DNA from: Ophioderma brevispina
Lineage: Eukaryota; Echinodermata; Ophiuroidea; Amphilepidida; Ophiodermatidae
DNA: 64,000 bases
NCBI GenBank assembly: GCA_023653785.1
Contig: JAMKCH010078644.1
Coordinates: 1 to 64,000 of the forward strand
Direction of reading: 5' to 3'
Part shown: positions 1 through 12,162 of the stretch, piece after piece
Layout: each line of letters opens with the position of its first letter
Position numbering within the stretch: the first letter of the stretch is position 1
The notes under the pieces: model-generated
Database searches by the model: none
Told to the model about the DNA's origin: nothing
The model's input: the letters and a program-made list of their open reading frames with translations, nothing else
Position numbers and translations under genes: made by a program

Positions 1-1080
1 GAAAAGCTGATGTTTTGGAAAGGTTTGAAAGAAATTTGGCTCAGATGATGAACGGTATAGCCCTTTCACAGGCTTGGAGTGGCACGATCACCAATCTGAA
101 GCAATTTCCTCCTTAGCTTGCCATCAAAGCATTTGTGTGTCAGTGGGGTGCGGCAAGGGCAGGCACTACCCACTCACGCCCTCTGTCTTCCCATCCCCCT
201 CATTCCTCCCACAACCACACGGTCATCCATTCCCGACCACCCCCTTTCACCATCCTTTTCTATTAATTAACAATGTAGCTGTGCACGATGGTATCCGTTT
301 TGGATGCTGACGAGACCTTGTATTTCTTATGTGCGGATTTTGTTTGTCACGCAAGTAACACAAGGCATGAAACAGGCACAAAGTCTATGGTCTGGCCCTA
401 CAGAGCAGCATTTTTCTATGATACCATGCGATTACCACTACGGCGGAGTGATTAGGTACAAAGTAGGACAATCATGACAATCATGCTGATAGAGAAAGAA
501 CCTTAACCATTGTGTAAACAAAGAATAAACACAAAGTGGTTTGATGGTGAGATTGCTTTGAAAATCTATATTTGTGGGGCTCAACCAATTAAACAACTCC
601 CCAAAGTGCTCTTTTAAAGAAGTAACATATGCCACTGTGCTGTATTGAGGCACATCTGCGTAATCTGTCTATCGGACTTGTTGCAAAATGTTTGAATTAT
701 ATAGTGAATCATACCAATTAAACAACTACACAATACAGTTTTAAAGATCTCATACCACAATAAGAATACACCACAATCTAGTTCTAATACAACACTCACG
801 GACTACCTGCAGGCAGCTTGTAAATGTACCTCATAAAAATAGACTGCTTCTACAGTTCTACAGTGGGTGTGATTAGGGTTGTTCTATGTACATTGTGACA
901 GTGTTTTGTTATCTTATTTAGCTCTCGTATTACAAGGGGGTGGGAACCCCCATGAAATTTCCTCCAGTGCGTTTTAACACGCCAAGATTTCGTTAACATG
1001 CACCATGTAATTGTTGTTATTCTTTGTGGTAATGTTGCGATTTTTTTTTTGTAAAGGTGTACCTAGGTATGCCGTCAAAG
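1..1080. other. No recognisable gene
   Basis: I see no supported gene here. Open frames are under 80 codons and low in complexity, and none resembles a known family. The stretch is AT-rich, with a pyrimidine-rich patch near 175-260. Confidence 0.6.
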
Positions 1081-1470
1081 CAGTGGCGTAGCCAGCCAGA
1101 GGGGGGCACCAGGGGGGCCGCGCCCCCCAATTATTGATTTCGTCGGTTGAGAGAAGCACGTCGGTTCACTTGAAAAATTCAGGTCATGGCACTTGCAGGC
1201 CGAACTGTCGGCAAAGTATAGGGTTTAAAGTTCAATGGACAGCGTGGACGAGTGTAAATTTTACAAAATCGTACAAAAAATTAGCCTGAGAAGGACAATT
1301 AAAGCATATAACACCCAAAATTTTCAGGGGGGCTTCGCCCCCTCGACCCCCACCGGGGCTTCGACCCGGGACTTCGCCCTTCGCCCCGGCCACGGCTGCA
1401 TTAAAATAATTAGGTTGGTCCCTAGTACCCCCCCCCCCTTGGGCACTAACGGAAGTGAAAAAAATCAAAT
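1081..1470 (+). mobile_element. hAT-like repeat end with GC-rich body
   Basis: The block opens with CAGTGGCGTAGCC, the same 13 bases that open the element at 17278, and this is a typical hAT-superfamily terminal sequence. A G/C-rich body follows with gggggg and cccccc runs. I could not find a matching right end (CTACGCCACTG) nearby, so the element is probably truncated or degraded and its right boundary is a guess. No transposase coding is visible; non-autonomous hAT relic is an inference from the terminus alone. Confidence 0.45.
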
Positions 1471-2010
1471 ATTTTACTAATTAAAAAATTATTAAAGTAA
1501 TTAAATCTGGGATATTTATTTGCGTTAGGTATATACCTAGACTAGAAGGCAATAATTAATAATTAATATACTTAATAACATTTTTATATTGATAGCATCA
1601 ATTTAATTGTCATGACGTCTGTGCTCTTAAACTGGGTAAGTCTATGGGAAAAACAAGGTGATTTTGAAGTTTCTGAGAAAAATACCAAGATGGTTTAAAT
1701 TTGGCTATATTCTGCAATGATTATTTTAATTGGTTATTCTAGAGTAGGATATAATGAATTATGGTTGGTTCAAAACATTATTTGGAGTTGTGAGGATTGG
1801 AAATGTTGCGAACCCTCTTTTCGGAGGAGTGGACAATTTCAATTGGCCATAGGTCATAGGCAAAGTTCGGATTTTCATCTTTATGTGGGATGTGGTTCTT
1901 TACGTGACCCCCCATTTAATTGTATTAGTGTCATGATCAACTCCATGGGAAAGTGGTTATCTGGGTTGGGTCCCTAGGAACCTCCCCCCCCCCTGGGCAA
2001 TAACGGAAGT
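1413..2010 (+). repeat. Pair of short C-tract repeats
   Basis: A module of about 45 bp occurs at 1413-1456 and again at 1963-2010. Both copies read roughly ggtt-gg(g)tccctag, then a run of eight or more C, then tgggca-taacggaag. The sequence between them is unassigned. They could be the two ends of one degraded element or two copies of a dispersed repeat. Confidence 0.5.
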
Positions 2011-2277
2011 TTTTAGCTGGGCCTTACGTGTTAACACTTGTGGTACCTGAGACCACAAATTCCACTATAAAAACGCTCAGTAAGATATCATGATTCGACA
2101 GTATCGAATGCATGCTTGCAGACAGATCAGAGAAGCACAATGAAAACCACTTCTCGTCTGTCCACAACATTCAGTACATCGTTCTTAACTTTGAGGAGAG
2201 CAGCCCGTTTCAGTACTGCAGTTGGACTTGTATATGCAGATTGGTAAGTCACCCAGGTTATATAGTAATAAAAGGAA

Positions 2278-2328
2278 CTTCTACCGTGATGAACGTTTTT
2301 AATTGGGGTGTACTGATCACGGTAGAAG
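2278..2328. repeat. 13-bp perfect inverted repeat (hairpin)
   Basis: CTTCTACCGTGAT at 2278-2290 is the exact reverse complement of ATCACGGTAGAAG at 2316-2328, with a 25-nt spacer. It sits in otherwise unassigned sequence. It could be the core of a degraded foldback element; no function is implied. Confidence 0.7.
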
Positions 2329-2764
2329 CACTTCGTATACAATAACCTGTAGCAGTGCAAAGGTGTGTAAAATGAATAGGTCCGAAGCAAAAAGTTTCGC
2401 AATATTCGCCGTTTTTCGGGGCTAATAAAAATTGTTTAATATAGTCCTCGCTCGTAAAACAGGCACCCACTTATAGTCCAGGAGCCATACGGTTGGTTCG
2501 GTATCATCGAGGGCGTAGGGCTCATAGTGATTTTTGGCAAGGTATGCACCCCTAGAGTGAAAAAATAGTGAGAGCATTCCAGCGGTTGTAGATTTTGGTG
2601 TGTTATCACACTCTTTTCAAAATGCCGCCAAATGCTTAATATCACAATGGTGTGGCCACATCATTTAAGCTCGTATTATAGCAGTTAGGACAGTAATTTT
2701 GATGTATTCAACCAGGTTTTAGGGTGCAAGCTTTAATTGTTACCTTCAATTGCGCATCGTCATC

Positions 2765-3000
2765 TTGTGAAATCCAGATGGCCGCCCAAAGGGCTGACAC
2801 AATGTAAAATTTGCCTAAGTTTACTCCTGAAGGAGTTTAAGATTAAGATGAGTAAGTTGGTTGTTTATAATCAGGATACGTGGGGAAGATGTCATATCCA
2901 TATCCATATTCACCCTAAATTGTTTTCCTGCATTTCAATATTGAAATCCAAGATGGCGGGCCAAATGGGCAGCCGCCATAACATGATGAAAGGCCACAAA
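2765..3000. repeat. Repeats around 'aagatggcggc(c)' motifs
   Basis: Short variants of 'atggccgcc', 'aagatggcgg' and 'gcggccatc' recur at about 2778, 2950, 6888, 7053, 7210 and 45730, and in the 15.05-16.05 kb part of segment A, each in AT-rich surroundings. This looks like a degraded interspersed repeat with recurrent modules, not coding sequence. Boundaries are not resolvable by eye. Confidence 0.4.
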
Positions 3001-3379
3001 TCGACGTCTAGGCTAATGATTTAGGTATCAAAAAAACTTTAACTAAACTAAGTTTATTGCAATTGAAACGCAAACATTTCTAAGAATAAAAGGTAAAATG
3101 AGGTTTATGAATGTTATAGCTCTCTATAGCTAAATCCACATCTAGGTGTGCATACTCCGTCCAAAATCCACAATGGGCATAGTTCTCAGATGTCACTGTA
3201 CCGGTTGACGCAGGGATTTGAGTCACCGAAACTGACAATCCTCCCCAAAAACCCACTCTTAACTGAGTTGATAACCTGTGGAAAGACTTCATAGAACAAC
3301 CTGCGTCATAACAATGGAGAGTTATCAGGATACTGGTTGTTCTACATTATAGACATTGATGAGGATGGTAGTAAGGGCC

Positions 3380-5640
3380 TTCTGTGGGTGCGCTTCCTCG
3401 TGAGGGAAACGGTGATTTGCACCTCAGTGCTATAGAGCTATGATCCCATGGTGCTTGCATATGACAAAGGTGACTATGCCAGGACCTTTCCAGCATACTT
3501 TGCTCAGATGACAAATCTCCCTGAGAATAACCCACGATGTGCACAAGGCCTTCAAGGAAGGCCAATTCTCTGTCCAGATGTCCAGCAACAACCCCTTTGG
3601 CCGGATCCCCGTAGATCAGACTACTGAGGTCACAGTGAACAAAGACACTCAAACTCCTGGAGGCACAGCTTCGGTCAGTCTGAAACCCGGAGCTATCACA
3701 CGATACTACATAACTGCCGAGAGTAGTGAGTGCATTCCTCGGACAGCTGCGAGACCATGACACAGGGACCCAAATCTGAACTCCACCATGCTGATCTACA
3801 GCAGCCAAGAATCAAAAAAGACGAGGAAGCAGCCGTATCCGCAGTCGTTGACATCATCCAAGGCTGGGTCAACCCATTTGCAGAGAAGCAAGACCTCATT
3901 AGCATCTCCTCCCGGCAAATTCCGCCAAAGAGCATTGCCTCTGAATATGATGAAGGCGTATGAAGATTGGTGAACAGAGTTATGCTGCCTTTAAAGATGA
4001 AGGAGAAGACTAGAGAAGACCCCACAAGTGAAAGAGAAATTCCATGACCGATGAAATCAAACCAAACTGAAGACATTCACCAATATGAGTAAGAAGAAGG
4101 CGTAAATCAAAGTGGAAGGAAATCATCTTGAAGGCAGATAGGTCTCTGTTTGGGAGCTCATAGTGATGGCACAAGGGCGCAGTCCAGATGGAGGACGTCC
4201 TCTGTCATCCTCTTGGACCATTGCCGTGGGCTCTATCCCAACCAGACGGATTACTGAGGAAGACAAAAAAAGGACTACTTTAGCCAAACTTTGCAGAAGA
4301 ATGTTAGCGCAGTAGACCAATTCCCAGAAAACTCGGAATCGGTCATGTTGGAATGAACATAGTCCAAGAGTCAAAGGTGATCAAGCCACGTTTGGAGATG
4401 TTGCCACTACAGTTTGGCTATGGCACTTAATGAAGGACGTTCAGTACAGAATTTGATGTTGTGGTTGACACATATAGGAAAAACTCTATCAAGAACAGAG
4501 GAGGCGAGCAATAAGAGGTAGGAGAGACTGGGCACCAGCTGCAGGTATCACAGTACGAGATTGTGAGGCAGTGAGGAGTTTACTAAACGAGTGTCAATAA
4601 CAAAAACAGCCGCATTACCTTCATAGTCGGGAATGGAAAGGGGAAAAAAAAATAAGGAAAGCAGAGTAACGGGGAAGCTGCATGGAGAAAGTTCTTTATG
4701 TGACTGTGACAGAGAAATGTTACAGAATCAACATGCACCAGGGTTAGTAATGAGGTGCCAGCTTCCACTGCCAGCAAGTAAGATAGATGGCAATGCCTAC
4801 TCTCCACCCTGCCCTGCTGCTAGAGAGGGAGACAGAGGACTGTGGTCATATGATCAGAGGAGACAAGATGTTTTCATTCATGTGTTTGGCTTCCATGACA
4901 AGATAGTGCGCCGTTTATTCCAGAAGAAATGTGGCACTAGAACCAGGACAAGGGTAGTTGATATCAGGGAAAGTCGCTGCCACTGTCGGGATAGATGTCT
5001 GTAGGGGCCCTCATTGGCATGCATGACATTTACGGATGTGACACTCCAGTGCTTTCGCCAGTAAAGGGAAAGCAAGTGCCCTAAAATTATTATTAAGCAA
5101 CAGTGATATCAAGGGCACCTTGGTGAGTGGACCGGAATGGGACCTTCTCCCCAGAATCATGGACAAATTAGAGGCATTTACATGCTCTTCTACGCCCCTA
5201 AAGCATCATCTACCAAGGTCAATGATCTGTGGTACCACTTGTTCTGTGCTAAAAAAGCTCAAATTTGAACGTAATCAGCTTCCACCTTGTAGAGATTGCT
5301 TGCTCAAACACGCACAAAAGGCCCCAACACAGGCTGGGCTTTAGACACCAGAAGATTGGAGCAGGAACCACAAGTTCCAAGCAATGTTGGGTGAGGATGG
5401 AGATTGAAATGGAAGAAGAAGGAACGAACATTGGTGTGGATGGATGGATGGTCAGCCAGTACCTGATCTGTTCTTGGAGCTGCTGCCTGCCAAGTGTCCA
5501 AAGGCGGTGTTGTGTGCTACATCATTTGCATCATTGTGTTTTTGAAATAGACTCAAAGCCCGATATGTGCCGTCTGGCCAGAAGGCGACAAACAGTCATC
5601 CACGTCAGATAATAAGGAAAGTGCGGATGAGGGGGAGAGA
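3380..5640 (+). pseudogene. Decayed copy of a multicopy marine-invertebrate protein family
   Basis: Consecutive plus-strand fragments in shifting frames match, in order, an uncharacterised multicopy family I recognise from cnidarian, mollusc and echinoderm genomes. Near 3480-3540 is a 'YARxxPxYFAQMxxLPE'-like block. Then 3539-3725 reads HKAFKEGQFSVQ, TTEVTVNKDTQTPGG and SLKPGAITRYYIT. At 3800-3960 is a PFAEKQDLISISS block, at about 4870-5000 a block ending CGTRTRTRVVDI, and at 5170-5340 a block with CRDCLLKHAQ. A cysteine-rich stretch at 5480-5600 recalls the family's C-terminal CXC-like region, and an acidic tail (ESADEGERDE) ends near 5635. At least six frame changes plus in-frame stops break it, so it is almost surely non-functional even allowing for assembly noise. 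The family's biochemical role is unknown to me; its high copy number suggests a mobile-element link, which is inference. Confidence 0.7.
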
Positions 5641-5649
5641 TGAGGTGAG

Positions 5650-8600
5650 GATGTAGCTTGGTATAGACTATTAGATCATCTTTAAATAATAAGCAGCACC
5701 ATTAGCAGTCAAGCTTCTCTAATGCTGGTGCGGTCTTAGGATAGCAAAGCAATTGTTTGGGTGCATCATTTTTTCAGTATCTTAAAAGAAGGTGCTGGAC
5801 ATAACTTCAAGTACAGTATGCAAGGTCTTTATGATTTCTGTCTTCATGTTGCGGAACATATAACAAATTATTCTTTCACAGGCTCGTCATCTGTGAGACA
5901 TTATATTTTTGGAGTTGGGTGGGTCTTGACTCGGGAGTCAGTGAGGGACGTCATTGGTCACATTTTAGATGGTCTCATTTGAATCTAATATACAAATATA
6001 TAATTTAGTACCTTCTAGCAAGATATGAATAACAGCATTGATGTTTTCCCATGTCTTTGGTAATAACCCATCAGACTTGCACCCATAGAGGAAGGATGGT
6101 AACACATGTTGTCTCACACAGCATGACCTAATAGTATGTGTCGATTGGCAGGGAGTTGTGCTACTCCAATTGTGTTTGAGTTTCCAGCATGCTGATATGT
6201 GGTGTCTTCTCTTCTTTAGATCCCCAGAAGCCCGCCAGAGTCCATTATGAGAAATAAGTACTTAACGTTCGTGCGTGGTGTGGCTATTTGGTACAATAAT
6301 AACTTAGCATTATGGTTGGTAGTATATTCTGTCTTGGGTTGTGTACGGATGGCAGTATCTGCCAGTCCTAGTAAGCTGTGATTGGGCCCTGGGTATGGAT
6401 GACATAGAAACAGGGCAATAATGCAGATATTCAGCATCTGTTGAAGTGGTAAGGATATGGTGGGGCACAGCTCCAGCATAGGTTCAGAAGTGGGTGTCTT
6501 CAGAACGGTATTATTCTTGCTGAGGACAATGGTAATGAAACACATACCCTTAAAGGAACTCCAGTTGCTATCACATTTCTAGGGCTTCAGATTGCCATCT
6601 AAATACAAGAGTACATCCCAGACCGCCTGCAAGCCATATTTCCTTCACCATGTTAAAATACAACATGATGCATGTCTAGCATTTCCAAGCAATGCCTTGA
6701 TGCACCCCTCTATACTTGATGCCAGAATTACCACCGGATTAGTAGAAGCTGTCGGACACTGCCATTAGAATTTGGAACAATCATTGCGATGTTGCCGTAC
6801 AACCATTCAGAGACAGAGGTCATTCTTCAGGAGGTCAATGTTGATGGCAATACGTGGCTGTTGGTGAATTAGCTTTATACAGGTTTCCTGAATGGTTGTT
6901 AGCGGTCATCTTGAATTCGAATATAAACAGTTTATGGTTTTTGTGTGGTAGAGACAGAAATGCAATCTTCGTCCCCTTAAAACATGTCAGTGCATCAAAT
7001 GTCAATGTTTTCAGACCCTCAATACTGCTCTAAGAGCTTGCCATAGAAGCCATTTGGCGGCCATCTGGATTCTTGACATAAAGGACTCCTGTAAGTATTA
7101 AACCTAGTGACAGAACTAAATCTCTACCCCACTTACATAGTCAAAGCCACCAAAATAATCATCTTATCTGTCTGGGAGCATAGATGACCACTAGAATGTG
7201 TTCAGAAGCATTTGACGGCCATCTTGAAAAAACACTCGATAACACACAAAAAAGCTACCACTGCCTGCAAGCATCACATATTTTCCAACTCTAGGGATGT
7301 ATAGCTTGCCAAAAATCACTGTTAGCATTATTGCCCTTAAAATGATGATACCGGTGGCCCAAATTTTGGGGTATGGTTTCTCATACGCACATACCTGAGA
7401 GGGTCTTTTATCATAATAGAGCTAATACTCTAATGATTAATTGTCTGAGATACAAAATTCAGGGGAAATTCTTCCAAATATACTTGTATAGTTCCACAAC
7501 AGTGACAACAGCAGCAACACTAGGCCATTACTCACCATGTGAAAGCAAATTGTTAGAGTGTATAATTTTGTTTATTTCTAGCCTTTTTGAAATCACTGTG
7601 GATGATTTGTATTATAAGGACGTTAGCAACAACTTGGGTCAGTAATTTTATCGTAGTTGTATTGTGAATTCAGTAAATTGGTGCTACACGTTTTAAGTAC
7701 ACTCTTCTGCAAAACCTAAAAAATAGAGCGGTCTCAATAACGAAAAAGTCATTCCGATTACAAGGATGCGTCTGATTTGCTCTCGTATATTTAGGGGTTG
7801 CATTGCGAACTAGTTCACAATGCATGTGATGTCAATTGTGTTTTTAAAAATTTATGTATTAAAAAGGCAAAAAATTGGATGTATAGGGCCTACTAACATA
7901 TCTTGTCAGCAAACCCTTTTCATTCATATTTTCATCCAATACCATCTTCCAATGTCAAAAACAATGAACGCCCAACTGTCAAGAGATCTGTATTCCCCCT
8001 TAATAATGAAGTAGTTCCCGTTAATGTTATCATTGCTTAAGATTTCTGTACATTTTGTGATATGTTTCATTTGCTGAAATAAAATTGTATGATACAACGA
8101 TCCAGGAACATGACACGATAAATGGAATGAAAAAATATGTCAATTCACCATGGAGTATTCTGCTAAACTAATACATTCGGACATTATTCATGGCTAAATA
8201 CCGTTGGGTAAGACCTATGCTGGGGAATTAGTTACCACGGATTTTCCCTTTTCACGCGAAATCTACCGGACCTAATCTCTAGGCCCTACAGCCGCATGTT
8301 TCTGCAAGGAGTAGCGGGCTGTTACTATACACGTTTTCCCTAGACTAAGAATACATCAAAATCAAAATTTCCGCCATCATACTCACGGAATGTATATTCC
8401 AAAAGTTTATTATGTACATGTTGCTAATTATTTTCTTCCTGTCAATCAGGGCGTTAGCAAGGGCGTGGCTGAATAATGACGGACACCACCGCCCCGACCT
8501 TGTCAAATTCTTCCATACAGGCAGACTAAAAATACATTTACGTGAACTTTGGCTTCGTATGAAGGGCGCATGGCTCGGCCTTAATACCCAAAGCGCTTTT

Positions 8601-8820
8601 TTTTTTTAAAACCATAGTCACGATTAATGTTGTGTTTTGGCATCTTTCCTAGGAATATCGCTCACATTATGTCTAGTTATACGTCACTTGGCCTCGGGAT
8701 TTTTACGCTCACCAGTTTACTGACTGCCTGCATGCTAATATGGTAAAAAATACACAGCTCACAGTCACTCGACGTCAAACGATTTTAAGATTATTTGAAG
8801 CAGAACTGTTAACTGAACTA
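5650..8820. other. Gene-poor AT-rich stretch
   Basis: No protein family is recognisable on either strand. Open frames reach 109 codons (minus strand, 6216-6545) but lack similarity that I can recognise. The 'ggcggccatc'-type repeat modules occur near 6888, 7053 and 7210. The end of this stretch is presumably upstream intron or promoter of the ankyrin gene at 8879. Confidence 0.5.
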
Positions 8821-8830
8821 TGTGTCATAT

Positions 8831-8854
8831 TCCTCCTCTCCATTTGATTTGCAG
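8831..8854 (+). promoter_or_regulatory. Probable 3' splice site (acceptor)
   Basis: A pyrimidine-rich run (tcctcctctccatttgattt) ends in gcag at 8851-8854, immediately upstream of the first methionine codon of the ankyrin gene at 8879. This suggests a 5' untranslated exon lies upstream and that coding begins in this exon. No matching donor exon could be placed by eye. Confidence 0.55.
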
Positions 8855-8878
8855 ATATTTGCTACTCCTCCAAGCTGC

Positions 8879-9519
8879 ATGAATGCTTCGCCGGGCGCGA
8901 TGTCGGACTATCCAAGCCTGTCGTCGTATTCGAGCGACGACGACGACGGAATTGTCACCGATTTGATTGACGATGTTGTGGCAGGAGGCAGGCGCATCTC
9001 TTTTACTATAGAAGTTCGCTTTCAGTCAGCTGTTCAGGAGCAGGACAATCAAGAACTTTACCGCATTTTAAATGAAAACTCTCTTCGACAGAAGCGAAAA
9101 GAATCTGCCGGGAGCAAAGATAGCGATGAACGAGATTTGGATGTGATTTACCAAACCATACTGGATTGTCACCTTTACATCAGGCCGTGCTGAGCGGTAA
9201 TTTGGATACCGTCAAGTTGCTATTGACGCACGGCGCAGATCCAAATGTACGCGATGCGTACGGTTACACACCTCTACACGCAGCTGCTGCATGTGGCGCA
9301 CGTAACATAGCTTGTCTTTTAATTATATACGGTGGAGATTTGTTTTATCAAACCAATGAAGGTGATTTAGCTGTTGATATATCCAAAGATCCGGTCACCG
9401 CTGACCTCATAGCCACTGAAATGTGCCGACAAGTTTCAGCAACAGACAGGCCATTATGGAACAGTAACGGATTTGCTTTCAAATTCTTGAATATCTTGAA
9501 GCTGTCGCCAGAACATTAA
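8879..9519 (+). CDS. Ankyrin-repeat protein, PPP1R27/MYPT-like PP1 regulator
   Basis: Probable adaptor that docks protein phosphatase 1. From ATG 8879 the first frame gives about 92 residues: an acidic N-terminus (SSYSSDDDDG near residues 17-24), then RRISF at about 38-42, which fits the RVxF-type PP1-docking consensus, then a helical segment VRFQSAVQEQDNQELYRIL. Near 9150-9160 the frame changes by one base. The next frame carries two ankyrin repeats (GLSPLHQAVLSGNLDTVKLL and YGYTPLHAAAACGARNIACL) and a partial third (EGDLAVDISKDP), ending at TAA 9517-9519, for about 213 residues in all. Order and spacing match vertebrate PPP1R27 and the MYPT N-terminus. No GT..AG intron fits at the break, so a one-base deletion (assembly error or real lesion) is likely. 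ATG 8900 is an alternative start. Notch-regulated ankyrin protein is a less likely alternative because it lacks the docking motif and acidic leader. Confidence 0.75.
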
Positions 9520-9934
9520 GGTTAACTTTCAATATGTGCTTTCAATGGACCAAAGAGACGATTGATCGATATATCAGAACTCTGAAAGGTCGTTCGTGAA
9601 ACGAGGGCAGCTTTAAAATCGCATTTCATAACATCATCATCTGTATTACGTCGTTCAGATGCACTATTAAACCCTCAAACTCTGCCATTTCATCGGTTCG
9701 TTTCATTCTTGGAATACCTGAAGCACTTAAGAGTTGACATGCTTTAATGTTTGTGGACTGGCACTTGGCAGACATAAATAATTACGGTGTGAAAGTTGTA
9801 TGGCTGGATGGATACCAGCGATTCCTCTTTCGCCACACGGTTCATCTCCTCTTGTTTATTTGGAGTTGTCTCCGGGAGTTGTCTGCAATAATTTCATGCT
9901 GTAGAAAGTCTGCAGAGAGTTCAGCTTGAAATAT
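9520..9934. other. Downstream flank of ankyrin gene
   Basis: Probable 3' untranslated region and intergenic DNA. I see no canonical AATAAA in this stretch, so the polyadenylation site is unplaced. Confidence 0.4.
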
Positions 9935-10148
9935 AAAATTGAAGTTGCCAAAAATGAAAGAACTGGCATATAATATGTTAGTCTATATTGTAGAAGCTAT
10001 TATAGCAGGCCGGCAAACAAATTCCGTGTTACAAGTAAAAATAGAAAATTGAAGTTGCCAAAAATGAAAGAACTGGCTTATAAGATGTAGTCTATATGTA
10101 GATCCTATCTAATAGCATCCGGCAACAAATTCCGTGTTACAAGTAAAA
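9935..10148 (+). repeat. Tandem duplication, 110-bp unit, two copies
   Basis: Unit 1 (9935-10044) and unit 2 (10045 to about 10148) both begin aaaattgaagttgccaaaaa and end with ttccgtgttacaagtaaaaa. They differ by several single-base indels and substitutions. This is a simple local duplication. Confidence 0.85.
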
Positions 10149-10380
10149 AAACACAGATTTCATTCAATTAGTCATTTTTGACCCGAATTCATTATTGCTA
10201 TCATGTAGGTTAGGGCGAAATGCTTTTGTTATTCCTCATTACGGCGTTATACAAATAGCATTTCCCCTAACGCCTATTCCTTTGTATTGGGCTTTATTCA
10301 GTAATTCAGTTTAGGATAACAAAGGATAAGGATATGAATATTAATTTATGTCAAATTTCGAGATTGTGCACGACAAGCGT

Positions 10381-10710
10381 ATACTTGACCATCGCTGAGA
10401 TATCACAAAATTTGGAAATCGATTCGTGTAGAAACTAGGCCCTCGGCTTTCCGCCCTGGTCGAAAGCGGCTATGATGCGTAGACGTCGGCTCAACATATG
10501 GTGGCGCTGTTCATATGTCCTTTTCTTAAAATCTCTACAGAAGATATCACAAATGAAACTTAGTCGAAAGTTTTAGTTGTGATCTATAGGAAATGAATGC
10601 ATATATTCCAAAAATATTGGCCGCGGTGCGTGCAAATCAGCGGGCGCATGTGTTATTTTTACGTGTATTCAATGGAGCGATTATTTTTCGTTTGGGTGGG
10701 GCGCCCTGTC
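10381..10710 (+). repeat. Direct repeat, copy 1 of 2 (about 330 bp)
   Basis: The segment from 'ttgaccatcgctgagatatcac' to 'gcgccctg' recurs at 11846-12162 with the same order of landmarks: gtagaaacta, gacgtcggctcaa, ttagttgtgatctatagg and tttttacgtgtat-ttcaat. No coding potential is evident. It is probably a dispersed repeat or a local duplication. Confidence 0.8.
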
Positions 10711-11845
10711 TTAAACCTCATACGGGAGTGTGATTTTTGCGATTTCGAGTCTGCAAGACCTCAGGTTTATTTCATTTTTTGAGATTTTACATTAGACATC
10801 TATATTTGACCAAATCGCATTTTGACAAATCCCATTTTTAACGATTTACAAAGAATCGCTTGAAGACAAGGTGCCACCATGAAAAAGGTCGATTTATGCC
10901 GTATTTTCGCTATGGACTGCACCGTTCTCAAATCCTGATTGAGATATGTATTGTTGACAGCTCGCGAAAGCAAAGAAGTACATTGAAATCAATGTAATGG
11001 CGTGGGGTGTTTTATGACTATAAAGGCTAAGTGAATAGCTAGTTTATCAAGTCCAAGTCGCTTTGTTTCTTGTTTCAGGAAGCGAGATGTCAAAACCGCG
11101 TTTCCCTTCATTTTTTGACCAAAAAAGCGTGCGTCGAGTTTTAACTTGTAATTTAATCTCCACCCAAATCCCTAGAGGATTCAAAGAAGAAAACACATTG
11201 TCGGTTTTCTTGACTTATATGAAATATGTTAAGAGAGAGAAGTAGAAAAAGAGCTCATCAAAGATTGCGAAATTACTAGTTTCCCACCCCTACTCCCTTA
11301 TTATCCTTGCACGGCCATCCTGTCATACACGCGCTTAATAGTGACAGCCGAGTCGGGGGGGGTGTGCAATAGCATATCCTTACTTAAGTGATGTGGTTTC
11401 GATGTATTATTTACATTCTTGAAGATAATTCAAGATGTTTTAATCTCACAAATCATACTTATTTTCCACAAAAACGTTTTTTAACAGCTGTATTTCTTTG
11501 GGTTAAAACGCATTATAAGAGCGCCAAATGTCACAAAAATTGGGATCTTTTAGAATATATATCTATTTACTTGGAGACCCATAACTCCCGTTTCATGGGT
11601 CGTGGGGAAGCAAAATGACACTTTTTCTTAAAAACGTCCATATTTTGCCAAAAAATCAAGAAAAAAATCAAAATAATGTTATCAAATGTGTTCGAAGGGC
11701 GCACAACACTAAATCACTCCACGTTTGGGGAATGGTAGTAGTTCCGGTAAAATGACAAAACTGATTTGGATATTGTGCAGTCCTTTTGGCTGACCGGTTC
11801 CTAGGGAGGGCTGTATATTAATAATAAAAAAAGGGGTGGAAAGAG

Positions 11846-12162
11846 TATCGTTGACCATCGCTGAGATTATCACAAGATTTGGAAATTCGATTCGGTGTAG
11901 AAACTATAGGCCCTCGACTTCCGGCCCTTGTCGAAAGCAGCTATGAGCCGTACACGTCGGCTCAAAAAATAGTGGTGGCCGCTGTTCATAGGCTCTTCCT
12001 TAATCTCTACAGAATGATATCAAAAATGAACTTATCTCGCAGTTTTTAGTTGTGATCTATAGGGAATGAATTCATAATATTCAAAATATTGTCCACGCGG
12101 GATGCACGTGTGTATTTTTACGTGTATTTCAATGGAGCGATATTTAGTGGTGTTGCGCCCTG
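11846..12162 (+). repeat. Direct repeat, copy 2 of 2 (about 320 bp)
   Basis: This is the partner of 10381-10710, about 1.47 kb downstream in the same orientation, with many small indels between them. The DNA between the two copies is unassigned. Confidence 0.8.

Noticed and set aside
3347..3808. Minus-strand 153-codon open frame
   Set aside because: It is the opposite strand of the marine-invertebrate family relic, whose plus-strand blocks match the family.
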